Source: Rhizophlyctis rosea
Taxonomy: Eukaryota > Chytridiomycota > Chytridiomycetes > Rhizophlyctidales > Rhizophlyctidaceae
Direction: 5' to 3'
NCBI GenBank assembly: GCA_027596075.1
Contig: JADGJC010000073.1
Span: 67,159 to 131,158 of the forward strand
DNA: 64,000 bases
The notes beneath the pieces were generated by a model that saw only the letters and a program-made list of their open reading frames with translations, had not been told where the DNA came from and searched no databases. A program made the position numbers and the translations under genes. Below, piece after piece: positions 1 through 10,499 of the stretch (position 1 is the stretch's first letter; the number at the start of each line of letters is the position of its first letter).

Positions 1-519
1 GCGGCTAGAGACCGTAGAACACGAAGAAGTGGCCACGATCTGATTCACCAACAAATACCAGCTGTGAACTGCCCAGATTATTCAATATGCCAACAGAGGC
101 AGAGGGGAAAACTCCTTGCAGACGCATGACACCAACTATACAAGGCCCACAGGGATGTTTTCTAGGATGCGGTCTGATTCCCCCCTCCCTTCCGTCTTGA
201 CAAGCTCTTCAACAAAGAAGCATCGATACCGCGGTTTTCCCAGCTTTACCACGTGCGCTGCAAATCTGTGCACGTCGAGATAACAATGATGCACTTGAAT
301 ATCAAGAGCATCAGTACTAATCAGTTTGCTTCTTCAAGATAATCAATAACGGCTATAAGTTGTATTGATGTTCGGATACATGATTCATATGTAACAAGTG
401 CCTATTCGCTATTTGCTCTACTTTCAGCTTCATATCTGTATACACTACAGGCGCATCGCTTGGAAACAAGCTCACCACTAAACAGCATGAGCAGCCCGTT
501 AGATGTTATACAATCAGAC
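1..519. other. Left edge, no gene recognised
   Basis: No reading frame here resembles a known protein. The right part (about 470-564) is the probable 3' end or last intron of the Met/Cys-rich minus-strand gene that starts at 1357. A GTGAGT donor on the minus strand at 564-559 could splice to a TTTAG acceptor at about 478, which would place a stop at about 472. Confidence 0.5.
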
Positions 520-1357
520 TTAGGCCCGTCTACCGAAACTGGTGTAGCTTGACTTGACACTCACCATCATGTTGAAATGGTTACGGTTGCGTCCGTTATG
601 CATGCGGTTGATAGACTGCCGACGTAATGAGTTAATATTCCGCATCCGTCATAACTAAAATATGACTAGTTGGCTTGCTCACATCCATATCACAGCCAAC
701 ACGACCAATTTCCATACCCAACTGATTAGCGCAACGTTCCATCATGTCAATATCCAAGTCGGTTTTGCAGGTGCGGCCGCGGTTGAACATCATACCCATC
801 ATCTGCGACATGCCAGCGGTCATGCCGGGGATACAGTTCATCATCATGTGGTCACCGATGGGGGCATTGCAAGTGCGGGAGCCGTCCATACCATGGTGGT
901 TGTGCATGTTGGTGTTGGTCATGCCCATGTTGAGCGGACGGAAGGCCATGGTGTCGGCGCCACCGAGCATTGGGAAGGCGTGCGTCGAGTTGATGGGACA
1001 GTTGGGATGGATGTTGCCGGTGGGAGTCCAAGCAGGAGCGCACTTGATCAGGATGTCGGCACCGCATTCGCCGCAGTAATCACAAATGGGGGAGCCGTTC
1101 CAGGTAGAGGTCTGGATGGGTTCGACCATGACATCGACGATGATCATGTCGCAGTCGTTGGGAGGGGAACAGAAGGAGGCGTTGTTCCATTTGGAAGGGT
1201 TAGAACGAAATGGCATGGTAGTGAGCATGCTACCCATATTGGTACCGAAGGGCTATTGGTTGTTCTGGAGCTCGAAGAAGGCGTTGTTGATGTTGCGCAT
1301 GCGGCGGTTGGGCATGGGTTGGAACGGGACAGGGTTCATGCTGACGATGGCGGACAT
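520..1357 (-). CDS. Met/Asn/Cys-rich protein, left paralog, with an in-frame TAG
   Basis: The start is ATG at 1357-1355, 11 nt inside a CACCTGTCAACC leader motif. Exon 1 runs 1357 to 683, where GAT is followed by a GTGAGC donor. Intron 1 is 682-616 (67 bp, ending GGCAG). Exon 2 is 615-565 and keeps phase 0, encoding 17 residues rich in Asn, Met and Arg. The end is uncertain: without another intron the stop is TAA at 522-520, and with one it lies near 472. The protein is dominated by Met, Asn, Cys and His, with a CDYCGECG cluster and a run of MMGMM type; no signal peptide or membrane segment is visible. A TAG at 1255-1253 interrupts the frame after 34 codons, although composition is the same on both sides. 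A paralog with the same style, the same leader motif and similar 3' mini-exons lies at 7757-9461. I do not recognise the family. Alternatives are a start at ATG 1237, readthrough, or a recent pseudogene. Confidence 0.6.
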
Positions 1358-1367
1358 TATGTTTGTT

Positions 1368-1380
1368 GGTTGACAGGTGG
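1368..1380 (-). promoter_or_regulatory. Leader motif CCACCTGTCAACC
   Basis: On the minus strand CCACCTGTCAACC ends 11 nt before the ATG of the left Met/Cys-rich gene. Nearly the same string occurs twice just before the ATG of the paralog at 7757. The TGTCA/TGACA core is the recognition core of TALE homeodomain factors (established for that family); a regulatory role here is inferred from its conservation between the two paralogs. Confidence 0.45.
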
Positions 1381-2693
1381 CGAATAGCAAAGATGCTGAT
1401 GGTGCTTGGCGTATGAGACAGTTCTTCGGCTCTCGGGAGTCTGATCTGCTGAGGCATTTCAGCGGCCGCAACAATTAATACCCAAGAGCTGCCGAATGCT
1501 CCATTAAGCCGATGGTGACAATCGTGTTTGGCTTGAAGGCGCTGTCATGGCGGTGCAATGAATTGGTAGTTGTTATTACTCATATTTTACACGCATTATG
1601 GGGAGTGTAGGGGCAGCGCGTAAAATTTTGACAAGCCCACCCCACACTGTAGAAATGGCCAATGACTCCCGTAACTAGCGTACGACGAAGACGCGTCCTT
1701 AAGAAGCTTATGGAATAGGTGGGATGGGTAGGGATGATTTCTGTGGTTTCTCACCACCCTTCGAGTGTGGATGGGGGAGAAGACTCCGAGCAAGTGGTAA
1801 ACCACAAGTGGGAGAAGACCCATATTGGGGTAATTTAGGCCAGCTTGCTGGACCGCCCAATGCTCTTATCGCAGGAAGCGTATGGACGCGTCACACCGCC
1901 TTCATGATCTGCGATATCTCCCCAGTCTCACAAAGTTGACAGAGGAGTTTGACAGGTTTGACAGCTCCATGACTGGTTGATCGTGCCGATAATCAATTGT
2001 CTAACCCTTGCAAGGAATATGTCGTGGCGGGCCGAACGGTTACTGATATGACAACTGAGCAAGCTTGAAGCCATTGCCATCTTTGATTGTAACTTCCAAA
2101 GCCGCCGGCTGGCAGGTCATGAAGCTGTCAAAACATGGAGGTGGGAACCAGAAGGTCATCAGTGAGCGGATCAGCATCCAAGGCCAGGGTCCTCTCATGC
2201 GGTAGGGAGTCCTGAGCGACCAACTTACTTAGTCGCAATAGTGCCCAATTGACCATGGCTGAGTGAAAACAGAGAGGAACCAGATCATTCATAGATATAT
2301 CCGCCGCATTTCTCTTTGTGTCAGGCCAGCACTTGCCCCTTGGATTGACTCCTGTTTGTTCCCATTCTTCATCAGTAACAGACCCTTTCCCCCCCCTTCT
2401 CAAAAGCACGCACGTTCGGCGAGTCCCAAATTCGCAAAACGCAAGCCGCTTAGAAGATGAAAACACGTTTTCTCTCTACCTGGTTCTATCTAACATCCCA
2501 CACTCCGGCGATTTCCATTCCGCCTTCTTGTCACTCCGCCAGCCCAACCCAGCAAGCCGGAAACGATTGCCGCTCACCAGCCCCTGCTCACTAGCCCCCC
2601 AATGGTATACCTTCCTCCTCCATGATCCAGCCGCTTCAAGTGAGCAGTTTCTCACCCACAATCACCCGCACCCCACCATTCCTACCTCCCACT
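1381..2693. other. Intergenic: promoter of the left Met/Cys gene and 3' flank of the PKA gene
   Basis: This stretch holds the upstream region of the minus-strand gene starting at 1357 and the 3' flank of the PKA gene. Overlapping open frames at about 2128-2707 run on both strands but have no recognisable domain, no convincing splice context and mutually exclusive frames. The only structured signal is a cluster of TTTGACAG motifs at 1935-1966, listed separately. Confidence 0.5.
1935..1966 (-). promoter_or_regulatory. TGTCAAA motif cluster upstream of the left Met/Cys gene
   Basis: Three TGACAG motifs lie in 32 bp: GTTGACAG at 1935-1942, TTTGACAGGT at 1948-1957 and TTTGACAGCT at 1957-1966. In gene orientation they read CTGTCAAACCTGTCAAACTC, about 580-610 bp before the ATG at 1357. 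The paralog has a matching cluster about 730-770 bp before its own ATG. A binding-site cluster is an inference. Confidence 0.4.
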
Positions 2694-4648
2694 TCAAAAA
2701 TCCTTAAACTTATCCCTATACGGATCCGCCCCACCAACACCATACGGCTCGTGATCCTCCGGGTACTGATCGAAATTACTCGTATCCCCCTCATGTGCGA
2801 CTTTTGGCACATACGGCGCCTGGATGTGGAGTGCAACGAGTTTAGCCCAATCGACTCCTGCGAACCATTTGTGGCGCTTGATGTCTTCTGCGCCGGCGCG
2901 GAGGTTGCCGAAGCGTTTGGAGAGGTCGGGGGTTAGGAGGCGTTTGATGAGGTCCTGTGTGAGGGGGTGGAGGGAGTTAGGAAGATAGCAGAAATGGAGG
3001 CTCATATATGGAAGCCTTACTTTTGCTAGTGGGTCTATGTGAGCGGGAAACCGTAGTTTGCAAGCCAGGATTTTTTCATAGAGTTTAAAGTGATCCTCGT
3101 CGAAGAACGGAGGGTATCCTGCGAGCATCTGTGATTGGAGATGATGATTGTCAGCATGTGAGGTTGACCGAAAAGACTTCTGTAAGCCTGTTCGGGAAGG
3201 AATAGGCTTGGAGCCCACATCCAGCAGCTCTTTCCGACATAAGCATAGTCAGCTTGGCAACTCGTACTGCGAGTCCTATCCCAGTTCGTCTGACAAGCTG
3301 TCATCTTTCCCCTCCTCTCCTTCCATCATCCCACCTGAATCCCTTCAAGCGTCCTGCACCCCATCAAAACCCTCCTCGACCCGACACGGCAAAATCCCTA
3401 CCTCAAAGATCAAAACCCCCAACGCCCACCAATCCGCCGCCTTCCCATGCCCCTTATTTTGGATGATCTCTGGCGCCAAGTAGTCCGGTGTTCCACAAAG
3501 CGTCCACGTAACATCCGGCACGACCTTTGCAAACCCGAAATCGGTGATCTTGATATGCCCCAAATGGTCTATCAGGAGATTCTCGGGTTTTAAATCACGG
3601 TAGACGATGTCCCGCACGTGTAGGTATTCGAAGGCTGTGACTACTTCGGCGGCGTAGAAGCGTGCTACGTGGTTTGGGAAGCGCTGGTGGCATTAGGTTG
3701 GGTCAAGGGAGGGAAAAAGTTACGAAGAGATTGTTGGGAATTTTCAATTGAGAGTATGTTTCGATTTGAAGTAGCGCGATAGATCAATATCATACAAAAT
3801 CAGGATGGAGAGTGAATCGTTAGTGCTTATTCGTATCCCCTTATTGCCGCCTTGATTCGAAGCAAAATGACACCGGCACCACCTGCTCCCCCACCCACAC
3901 AGCAACTCACCCCACTCTTCCTCAAATAACTAAACAACTCCCCACCCTGCACATATTCCAAAACCAAATACAAGTTATTCGCATCCTGAAACGTCCCCAA
4001 AAGATTCACCAGAAACGGAAACTCCAATTTCTCCAAAATATGCTTCTCATTGATCGTATGTTCCACCTGCTTCAGCTTCACAATCTCGCTCTTCCGCAAC
4101 ACCTTCATCGCATAATGTTTCCCATTTGCTTTTAAACGCACAAGATGCACGCGGCCGAATGAACCTGTGCCGAGAGTGTTGAGGATTGTGAAGTCATTGA
4201 TGGCGAAAGTTTGTGCTTTCCTTTGGCCAAGACTAGTTTCGGTGGGCAGGCGGGTGAGGGATTGTGGGGTGCGTGTGCGGCCCATGTCGGCTAGGGCGCG
4301 ACTGGCGGAAGGAGATGTGGATGGGTTCTTTGATCCCATCGGTGATTCTGGTCGGCCTTGTTGTGCTGCTTTGGCGGTTCGTGAGGCAATCTCGGCTGCT
4401 GCTGCTGATGCGTTTAGGGGCATTGAACCGACGTGTGATGGGTATTGAGAGGATGAGGAGGTGGGTGGACGGACGTTGGAAGAGCTAGAGCCTCGATCGA
4501 GGGATTGGTGAGCGGGTGAGTTTGCCAATGCTGTCGCGGGACTGGGATTACGAATGTCGGGAAGAAACTTGTTGGCCGCTCCTGAGACTGGACGATTGGC
4601 TGATGAACCATAGTCATGTGCAGTTGATCCACCGCTTGCACCGCTCAT
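2694..4648 (-). CDS. cAMP-dependent protein kinase catalytic subunit (PKA, AGC kinase)
   Basis: There are four exons: 4648-3911, 3683-3402, 3128-3021 and 2954-2694 (462 residues). All junctions are phase 0 with donors GTGAGT, GTAGGG and GTAAGG. Residues 1-155 form a Ser/Pro/Ala-rich extension typical of fungal PKAs. The kinase domain follows with the GTGSFG glycine loop, the YAMKVLRK lysine, the [10 protein letters not shown] catalytic loop, DFGFAK, and the [14 protein letters not shown] activation segment carrying the PDK1-site threonine. APE-region continuity into MLAGYPPF is restored by splicing. The C-tail ends in FKDF, the FxxF hydrophobic motif that in PKA closes the chain. The enzyme phosphorylates Ser/Thr targets when cAMP releases the regulatory subunit. 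No regulatory-subunit gene lies in this window. The symbol is left empty because the paralog type (Tpk1/2/3) cannot be told. Confidence 0.95.
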
Positions 4649-6403
4649 GGTTGGAGTCAGGGCGGCGTTGATGGCGGGTGCTTTAATGCGTTTACAGTCT
4701 CAGTACTTTGAAGGCTCGCCAGGTGCTTTTGAGGCGGTGCTGCAAAGGCGAAGAACATCTGCTGCCTTCCGACGAAGAGCTACATAATGTGAAGCCGGAA
4801 TGCAGTGCGCAGGATAGGGCAGCAACTCCGATCGCAGGTGATGAGATGGCGAAGACACTCGCTTACATTGTTCGCCTGGAGCCAGTGTTTTGTTCCGATC
4901 ATTCTTACCCTCAATCCTGGTTTCTGCTGAAGCAATTGGAAAACAGTGATCGGAGCGCGTCGATGAGGGCACTGCGGGTTAGGGTCCGGAGAGCGGAATA
5001 TGGATTCGGCAATACTTGACCTTGACATTTATGTAAATAAGCTTCACTCTGCCCATGCACGTCTGCCGAGATACACGTATCGAGTCCGTCGCCGTGTGCA
5101 TTTGCTCCAACAGGAGATGGTATGGAAGCAACTTGATCAGGAACTCAATGATAGCATATGGCTTATGTAATCGGACCCTATTCACAGGCTCCAACATGAA
5201 TGAAAGAAGCTGATACCAAAGTTACCAGCTTTAGGGGCGACGGTGTCAATTGACATTATACGTGTTGAAAACTTTGTAAGCTAACGCAATGCCGCTTGAT
5301 GCCGAAGTACATGACTTCAAAACGTGCAGGTCCTCACACAGTCAGACCACTGAGAGCACATATAGTAAGTAGTCAACATCATACCAGCGCAGTAAGCGCG
5401 TGGGGTTGATGGTTTCATCCTCCAGTCACTCCTTCATTTCGGGATTTCTTGACTTTCAATTATCCACCTCGTTTCTGGAGAGCCTCTGCCATCTGATATT
5501 CAAACAATCTCTGAGCAGCAATGCTTATCAGTTTGCTTTGGTGTAATGCACATGCCCGGAAATCTGAGTGTCCATTTGCATCCTCATGCGAACTATGCAG
5601 TACAACATGCAGCCGCCAGAGGTTTCATCCACATACAAACCAGACTATAATACATTTCCCGAATCCCCATAGAACCTGACGGCAACGGTGTGTCTGTGCG
5701 AGAGCATCAGACTTTGTACGAATATATGAAAGGAGTGCACGAGGTCAGGCTTCGTCCGTATCCTACTTGATCATCTTACGACCGTTCAACTTTTTCCATA
5801 CCTACACCATCATCCACTCCCATCACGGCGGTCGACTGCGGTCGCTAGGGATTGAAAGCCATGGAAATCGATCCCCATGGAGTCCTTCGCACAAGTCCTG
5901 ATTGCTGGTGGCACTGTCGATGGAGATGTCGCTATGACTGCAAAATGGCATACAGAAGGCGCTGTCACATTAGTTTACCATTAGTGGGTATAACTTACAA
6001 AGTATCATGGTGGAGGACGTGATGGACCGATCTGAAATTGGAGAGCGACTTGGCAATAATGGGAGATTCAATGGCGTGTGAGGGAGGTGGAGGAATGTGG
6101 CTTGGTGGTGGCAAGATGAGGCGGTGTCAAGTAACACAAACCCGGGCAAAGCTGGAATAGTTGCCATATTGGGGCATACTGGCAATACTATTTTGAGATT
6201 ACATTTGACAGCTAAATTTCCTTTTGGCCAATGAATCGCAAAACGTCCTGATGTTGCCAACATATAAAATGCACACCCAGCATGGGTACCATTACACTTT
6301 ACTTCACATTGTCCGAGCGATTCAACCAATTCACACTGTGATCAAACACTTCAGCACCTCATTGCATCCACCAAGTCTTCTCTCCAATCCGAACCTACGT
6401 TCC
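4649..6403. other. Intergenic: divergent upstream region between PKA and the small basic protein
   Basis: About 1.75 kb separates the PKA start (4648) from the ATG at 6404. Short open frames at 4700-5200 and 5970-6330 lie on both strands, show no domain and lack consistent splice extensions. It probably contains both promoters; a TATA box at 6263 is listed separately. I see no further gene. Confidence 0.5.
6263..6269 (+). promoter_or_regulatory. TATA box before the small basic protein gene
   Basis: TATAAAA at 6263-6269 sits about 140 bp before the ATG at 6404. The same TATA-to-ATG spacing is seen for the Met/Cys-rich gene at 7757 (TATAAATA at 7613). That supports a real transcription unit here. 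Confidence 0.5.
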
Positions 6404-6729
6404 ATGTCAAGCGCTCAGCAAATTCAGCAACTGGCCCTTCCTCAAGCTGGTGCTGTCGTTCAGCCTCCAGTTCACAACTTGGCATCACCCAGCAACGCAG
6501 CTGCAGTAGCTAATATCTCATCATCCTCCGAAGCGGCCGAATCAGCGCAACCCCCTTCCAAGAAGAAGCCTAAAAAGCCCGTCGGTGAAAAAATCCTGGA
6601 TGGCTTGACATATGTTATTTCCGCGGTTTTCAGGTAAGCCCTGCAAAATATGGTGCTGTAATTCCGTTGCTTTTCATCTCTTGCGCACAATTGCCTTCGT
6701 GCAGTCCTGTCAATCAGAGGGTGCGCTAG
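6404..6729 (+). CDS. Small basic protein of unknown function
   Basis: Exon 1 is 6404-6633 and exon 2 is 6705-6729, joined by a 71-bp intron with a GTAAGC donor and a TGCAG acceptor. The product is about 84 residues. The N-terminal half is Gln/Ala/Ser-rich. It is followed by a lysine patch (SKKKPKKPVGEK) and a hydrophobic stretch (ILDGLTYVISAVF), and the spliced end reads SPVNQRVR. The start was chosen because it follows a TATA box at a plausible distance and because Ala/Ser/Pro composition begins there. I do not recognise a family. The short length and lack of a homolog keep confidence moderate; it could be non-coding. Confidence 0.45.
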
Positions 6730-7612
6730 TCGTTCATTTTATTGTGCTCAGCCCAATCACCGTTGGTCCATTTCGGCTTTGTTAAATAGGAGGGAAAAGG
6801 CATTGGCGGATTCAATCTCATTATCAGCCAGTCTATGCATATGTTTTCATCTGTGATTATACCGTTTTCTTGTTTGAACGTACAATCGCTATTTCACTTC
6901 GAATGCTCGAAGGGGGAAAGTGGCCAGGGTGGCTTGTGATGTAAACAAACTGTGCCGCCAGGGATGTTAAGCACCATTTCTCGTTTTTCACCTGTCAAAC
7001 CCCCATTTGACATGAATCGTTTGACATGTCTTTGAGAAAGTAACACTTTTCACGTGAAAATTGTGCACATACGTAAATTGATCACAATCTCCATTGTGAG
7101 CGTGCGCTCCCTTCATCCAAGTGCATCACTTCCACAAACACCTTACTGTGATTGCAGACATGAACACAATTGCTCAGCTAATGGCGGCGTGACCGCAGGA
7201 CGCATTGAGTATATGTCAAAGATATCTACGGTGCTCCACCTTGCCAATGCAGTTGTGACGATAAGAACACGCTTCCCATACCAAAAGAGGGACTGGTAGA
7301 TTTACCCGCATTTCCTGGCACGGGAATTCCGCCCGTCTGCTACCAGCCCACATCGGACGTTAGACAGACAATGGAAGGCTTTCATCCCATGCTTTGTTTC
7401 TATGAAATTTGTACCAGAGCCTTCCAAAACAACAGTCAAGCTTGACCACAATGATTGATACGGAGGAGGGGCTTATGTCCATCCCCACCCCTTGACATCC
7501 TCAATGGGCACTTGAAGCACGCTTGAGGTCTGGGTCCCGCCGCACTCGACGCCGTCCCAACCCGAGAGGCAGGCTTGAGTATTTCTTTAGCAATGAGGGA
7601 CAGCCCGAAGGA
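6730..7612. other. Intergenic: promoter region of the right Met/Cys-rich gene
   Basis: No credible gene is present. The stretch carries a TGTCAAA motif cluster at 6989-7028 and ends at the TATA box at 7613. A short frame at 7054-7299 has no features of a protein. Confidence 0.5.
6989..7028 (+). promoter_or_regulatory. TGTCAAA/TTTGACA motif cluster upstream of the right Met/Cys gene
   Basis: CACCTGTCAAACC at 6989-7001 is followed by TTTGACATG at 7006-7014 and again at 7020-7028. The first copy matches the leader motif just before the ATG of this gene and the cluster upstream of its paralog. A regulatory role is inferred from this repeated placement. Confidence 0.4.
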
Positions 7613-7620
7613 TATAAATA
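7613..7620 (+). promoter_or_regulatory. TATA box of the right Met/Cys-rich gene
   Basis: TATAAATA in the context GGATATAAATACTGG, about 140 bp before the ATG at 7757. It argues that the leader starts near 7645 and that translation starts at 7757, so the open frame extending up to 7523 is not used at its 5' end. Confidence 0.6.
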
Positions 7621-7704
7621 CTGGAATGCCCAACGCTCCTGTACCTCATCTCAACGTGTTCTGCTTCCAGTAATCTTCTACATTAGCAACAAACAAACAA
7701 GTCG

Positions 7705-7739
7705 ACACCTGTCAAACCAACTCAACACCTGTCAAACCA
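7705..7739 (+). repeat. Tandem leader repeat ACACCTGTCAAACCA x2
   Basis: Two identical 15-bp copies at 7705-7719 and 7725-7739 have a 20-bp period and end 18 bp before the ATG at 7757. They are downstream of the likely transcription start, so they should be in the mRNA leader. The left paralog has one copy at the equivalent place. Confidence 0.6.
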
Positions 7740-7756
7740 TCGCAGCCAACCCAGCC

Positions 7757-9461
7757 ATGTCATCTATCCCTTTTTACGACTTCGCGCGCACCAACAACGG
7801 CCGCGACTCTTTCGTCAACAGCATGACTGGTCGTGCATTTAACAACAATACGTTAAACAACATTGGCAACTCCAACCACCTCGGCGCCAGCAACATCATG
7901 ATGTCTGACTTTGACCTTGAGGGCAACAAGCACTGGACCAACTACCCCATTTCCGCCCTCAACCGCCGGTCCGCCCATCCCGACGACATGTTCGCCAGCA
8001 ACCGCAACCGCAGCTTCGACGATTTGGATCTTGACATGCTTCGTTCTGGTCGCGGCAGCTGCGGCAACGCTCTCAACACTCTTCGCGGCGAGAACTGGGG
8101 TAACTGGAAAGGCAGCTACGATGATCTCGACTTGATGGGATTTGGCCACCGCCGTATGGGCCGTATTGCCGACTTTCGTGAGATGCTTCACGATGGCCAT
8201 GGTATGCCTGCCATGTTTAACTCCAACCATGGCCCCAACACACACCCCTTCCTCCTTGCCAATATCGCCAACAGCCAGATGCGCTCTACCATGGGCATGT
8301 CCTCCCACTGCAACATTCTCCAAGACGCTCTCCTATCCCGCATGCACCGTCGCCGCCACCTATCCCAAGACCTCGCCAACAACGTCGCCAACCACCCCAT
8401 CGCCCGCATGATCGACTCCCACCACCCCCGCACTCCCCGCGAGATCTCCATCCTCCACCAACACCGTCGCCAATGCGGCACCCCCACCGCCATGAGCAAC
8501 ATGGACGCCATCCACCCCCGCAACATGCATGAACTCAACCTTCTTCGCGCTACTCGCTGCATGAATGGCGATTGCACTATGGAGGATATGTGCTGTTGCT
8601 GTGACCCGGCTGTTGATATGGAGATCCTTAAGGCTCATAGGAGGGCTGACATGATGGGGATGGATAGCGTTATGCCGGGGGAGATGGAGATGTTGGATAG
8701 GATGTGTTGTGTTGATGGGATGTGTTGTATGATGTGTGGGATGATGTGCGGCCCTGACGGCATGTGCAACTGTGATTGCTGCAACAACCTCGATTGCGGT
8801 ATGGACATGGCCAACACACTCAACCGCCGCAGCCGCGGCATGGGTATGAGGGGAATGGGTACGATGGGTATGGGTATGATGGGTATGGGCACGATGGGTA
8901 TGGGCACGATGGGTATGGGTATAATAGGTTCGGGCATGATGGGTATGCACGACGGCATGGGCATGATCAGGACGGGCACGAACATGGCCCGCCGCATTTC
9001 TCCCATCACGACCATGATGAACCGCACCAACAACCCCATCCACCACATGAACCCTCGCGTCGGAGCCAACGACTTTGACCCCATGTTCGACAACGGCACC
9101 ATTGGCAACGTCAACAACAACCGCATGGGCTGGAACGGCAACGTCACCAACCGCCGCCACATGATGGACTACATCGAACACAAACTTAACCAGCTCGATC
9201 GCACGGCCTGTGGTGCGGAGGGTTTGGGGATGAATCTTATGAAGATGGCGAGGGTTATGCACGTAAGTTTGAATCATGATGTCATCTCACTTGGTTGCTG
9301 ACTCAATCTTCTCCGGTGATTGCAGAACAACATCGAAGACGTTGCTGATGCCATGGTATGTCTACTGTGCCGTCACCATATGAGGTTTCTCGACTAATGC
9401 TTCTTGTTATGATTAGGAGGACTGTTTCCGTATGTCCGGTCGTTCCTTGCAATGGGAGTAA
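7757..9461 (+). CDS. Met/Asn/Cys-rich protein, right paralog
   Basis: Exons are 7757-9262, 9326-9355 (10 codons) and 9417-9461 (14 codons plus TAA). Introns of 63 and 61 bp have GTAAGT and GTATGT donors, all phase 0. The product is 526 residues with no visible signal peptide, membrane segment or known domain. The first half is Asn/Arg/His-rich. Cys clusters lie at about residues 275-281 (MEDMCCCCDP) and 315-345 (CC, MCC, MCG, CNCDCC patterns). Residues 364-400 are a Gly-Met repeat of GMGTMGM type. Met and Cys clusters of this sort can bind soft metals such as Cu(I) in other proteins, but that role is only a hypothesis here; a structural or adhesive role is equally possible. A TATA box and a tandem leader motif precede it, suggesting strong regulated expression. 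Confidence 0.8.
8848..8945 (+). repeat. Coding tandem repeat (Gly-Met)
   Basis: Degenerate copies of ATGGGTATGGGCACG and ATGGGTATGGGTATG run in frame and encode GMG(T/M)MGM units inside the right Met/Cys-rich protein. Copy number is likely to vary between strains by slippage (inference). Confidence 0.75.
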
Positions 9462-10013
9462 ATAGTTGGCGGACGTTTAGCTTAGCAATGTAACTTGTTC
9501 AACGTCGTGGTTTACAGAATATAGGAGAATATAGCATATTACTGTTTTGTTCAATATTGAGTTGATCCACTTATCAGTTGCGGATTTGCTTGTCAATTTG
9601 TGATTTGTGTATGCCCATCTTGCCTCATTTCGCACCGTTCACACAAGCACAGAGGGGTTCATGAGCAGCTTGAGCAGCTCGGGGTCGATTGAAGGGATCA
9701 GAGATTAGATCCGATGATTTTCAGGATGTCCGGGAATTGACAAAGCGTGCCCTTCAAAAGTTCCACCACTTTCTCACTGAGAACAGCACCTCGTTTGTCT
9801 GCCTTACAACTTTCAAATCCTCCACGTTTGCTTTTTCACGACGTCTTGACAAGCATTTCTGAGCGTATCACGAAACTGAAAAAGAGCAATCAGACTATAA
9901 CCGTTGGAGATCACCGGAAGACGGAGTGGGTAAGAAATAGGTCTGGCTAGTATATCCTTTGTCGGACCTCGTGCTCATTGAAGCTCCTGCCACCAGGCGA
10001 ACTAGTAGGCGAG
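9462..10013. other. 3' flank of the Met/Cys gene; possible 5' exon of the next ORF
   Basis: An open frame at 9747-9929 without an ATG ends at a GTAAGA donor and could join in phase to position 9984 (CATTGAAG acceptor), extending the ORF at 10014 upstream. The splice is weak and I did not include it in the gene model. Confidence 0.3.
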
Positions 10014-10499
10014 ATGATGCAGATTGAGCTAATTGAACCCATCCACGCCGGTGTAAAGGCGACACTCAACGACGACTACTCTCAATACCCGAAATGTAGC
10101 GTTAAAGACATCCCTCGCAACGAATCAACCCCTCACACCGTCTTATTCACCAAACACTCTCGTCGCGGCGCGTCAATGCTTCACACCATTATGACGACCA
10201 ACCACTCCCGTCGGAAAACTCTCCAAGTCATACGCGAAAGGATGTCCCAGTTTTTCCTCCCGCGAAACACACTCTTCCCATGGTGGTGCATGTACGCATT
10301 CTTGGATGGTACCCTCGGGAAGGCATGTTCGAAGGGTTCGAAAGAGGTAGTTTGGGAGAAGGAGTTGAGGTTTAGGTACGTTGGAGGGTTCAGGGATGTT
10401 GCCGATGAAGCCGTAAGCTTGGTGGTGAGGTACTGGGAGGACTATTGGAGGATAAACGGGCCGCCTCCTGGGAAATCCGTTTTCATCGTGCTCTGTTGA
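10014..10499 (+). CDS. Hypothetical protein, weak
   Basis: An uninterrupted frame of 161 codons from ATG 10014 to TGA 10497-10499. The C-terminal part (RYVGGFRDVADEAVSLVVRYWEDYW) looks protein-like, with alternating hydrophobic and charged residues, but no domain or catalytic motif is recognisable. A 5' exon at 9747-9929 may extend it. No TATA box or clear leader is seen. It may be a spurious ORF. Confidence 0.3.
   Translation: MMQIELIEPIHAGVKATLNDDYSQYPKCSVKDIPRNESTPHTVLFTKHSRRGASMLHTIMTTNHSRRKTLQVIRERMSQFFLPRNTLFPWWCMYAFLDGTLGKACSKGSKEVVWEKELRFRYVGGFRDVADEAVSLVVRYWEDYWRINGPPPGKSVFIVLC

Noticed and set aside
662..1387. 241-codon plus-strand frame opposite the left Met/Cys-rich gene
   Set aside because: It is the antisense of a Met/His/Asn codon-rich gene, which yields long His/Val-rich frames. 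The minus strand has the better composition, splice sites and a paralog.
8360..9277. 305-codon minus-strand frame rich in His, Thr and Val
   Set aside because: Shadow of the Met/Asn codons of the right paralog; no independent start context.
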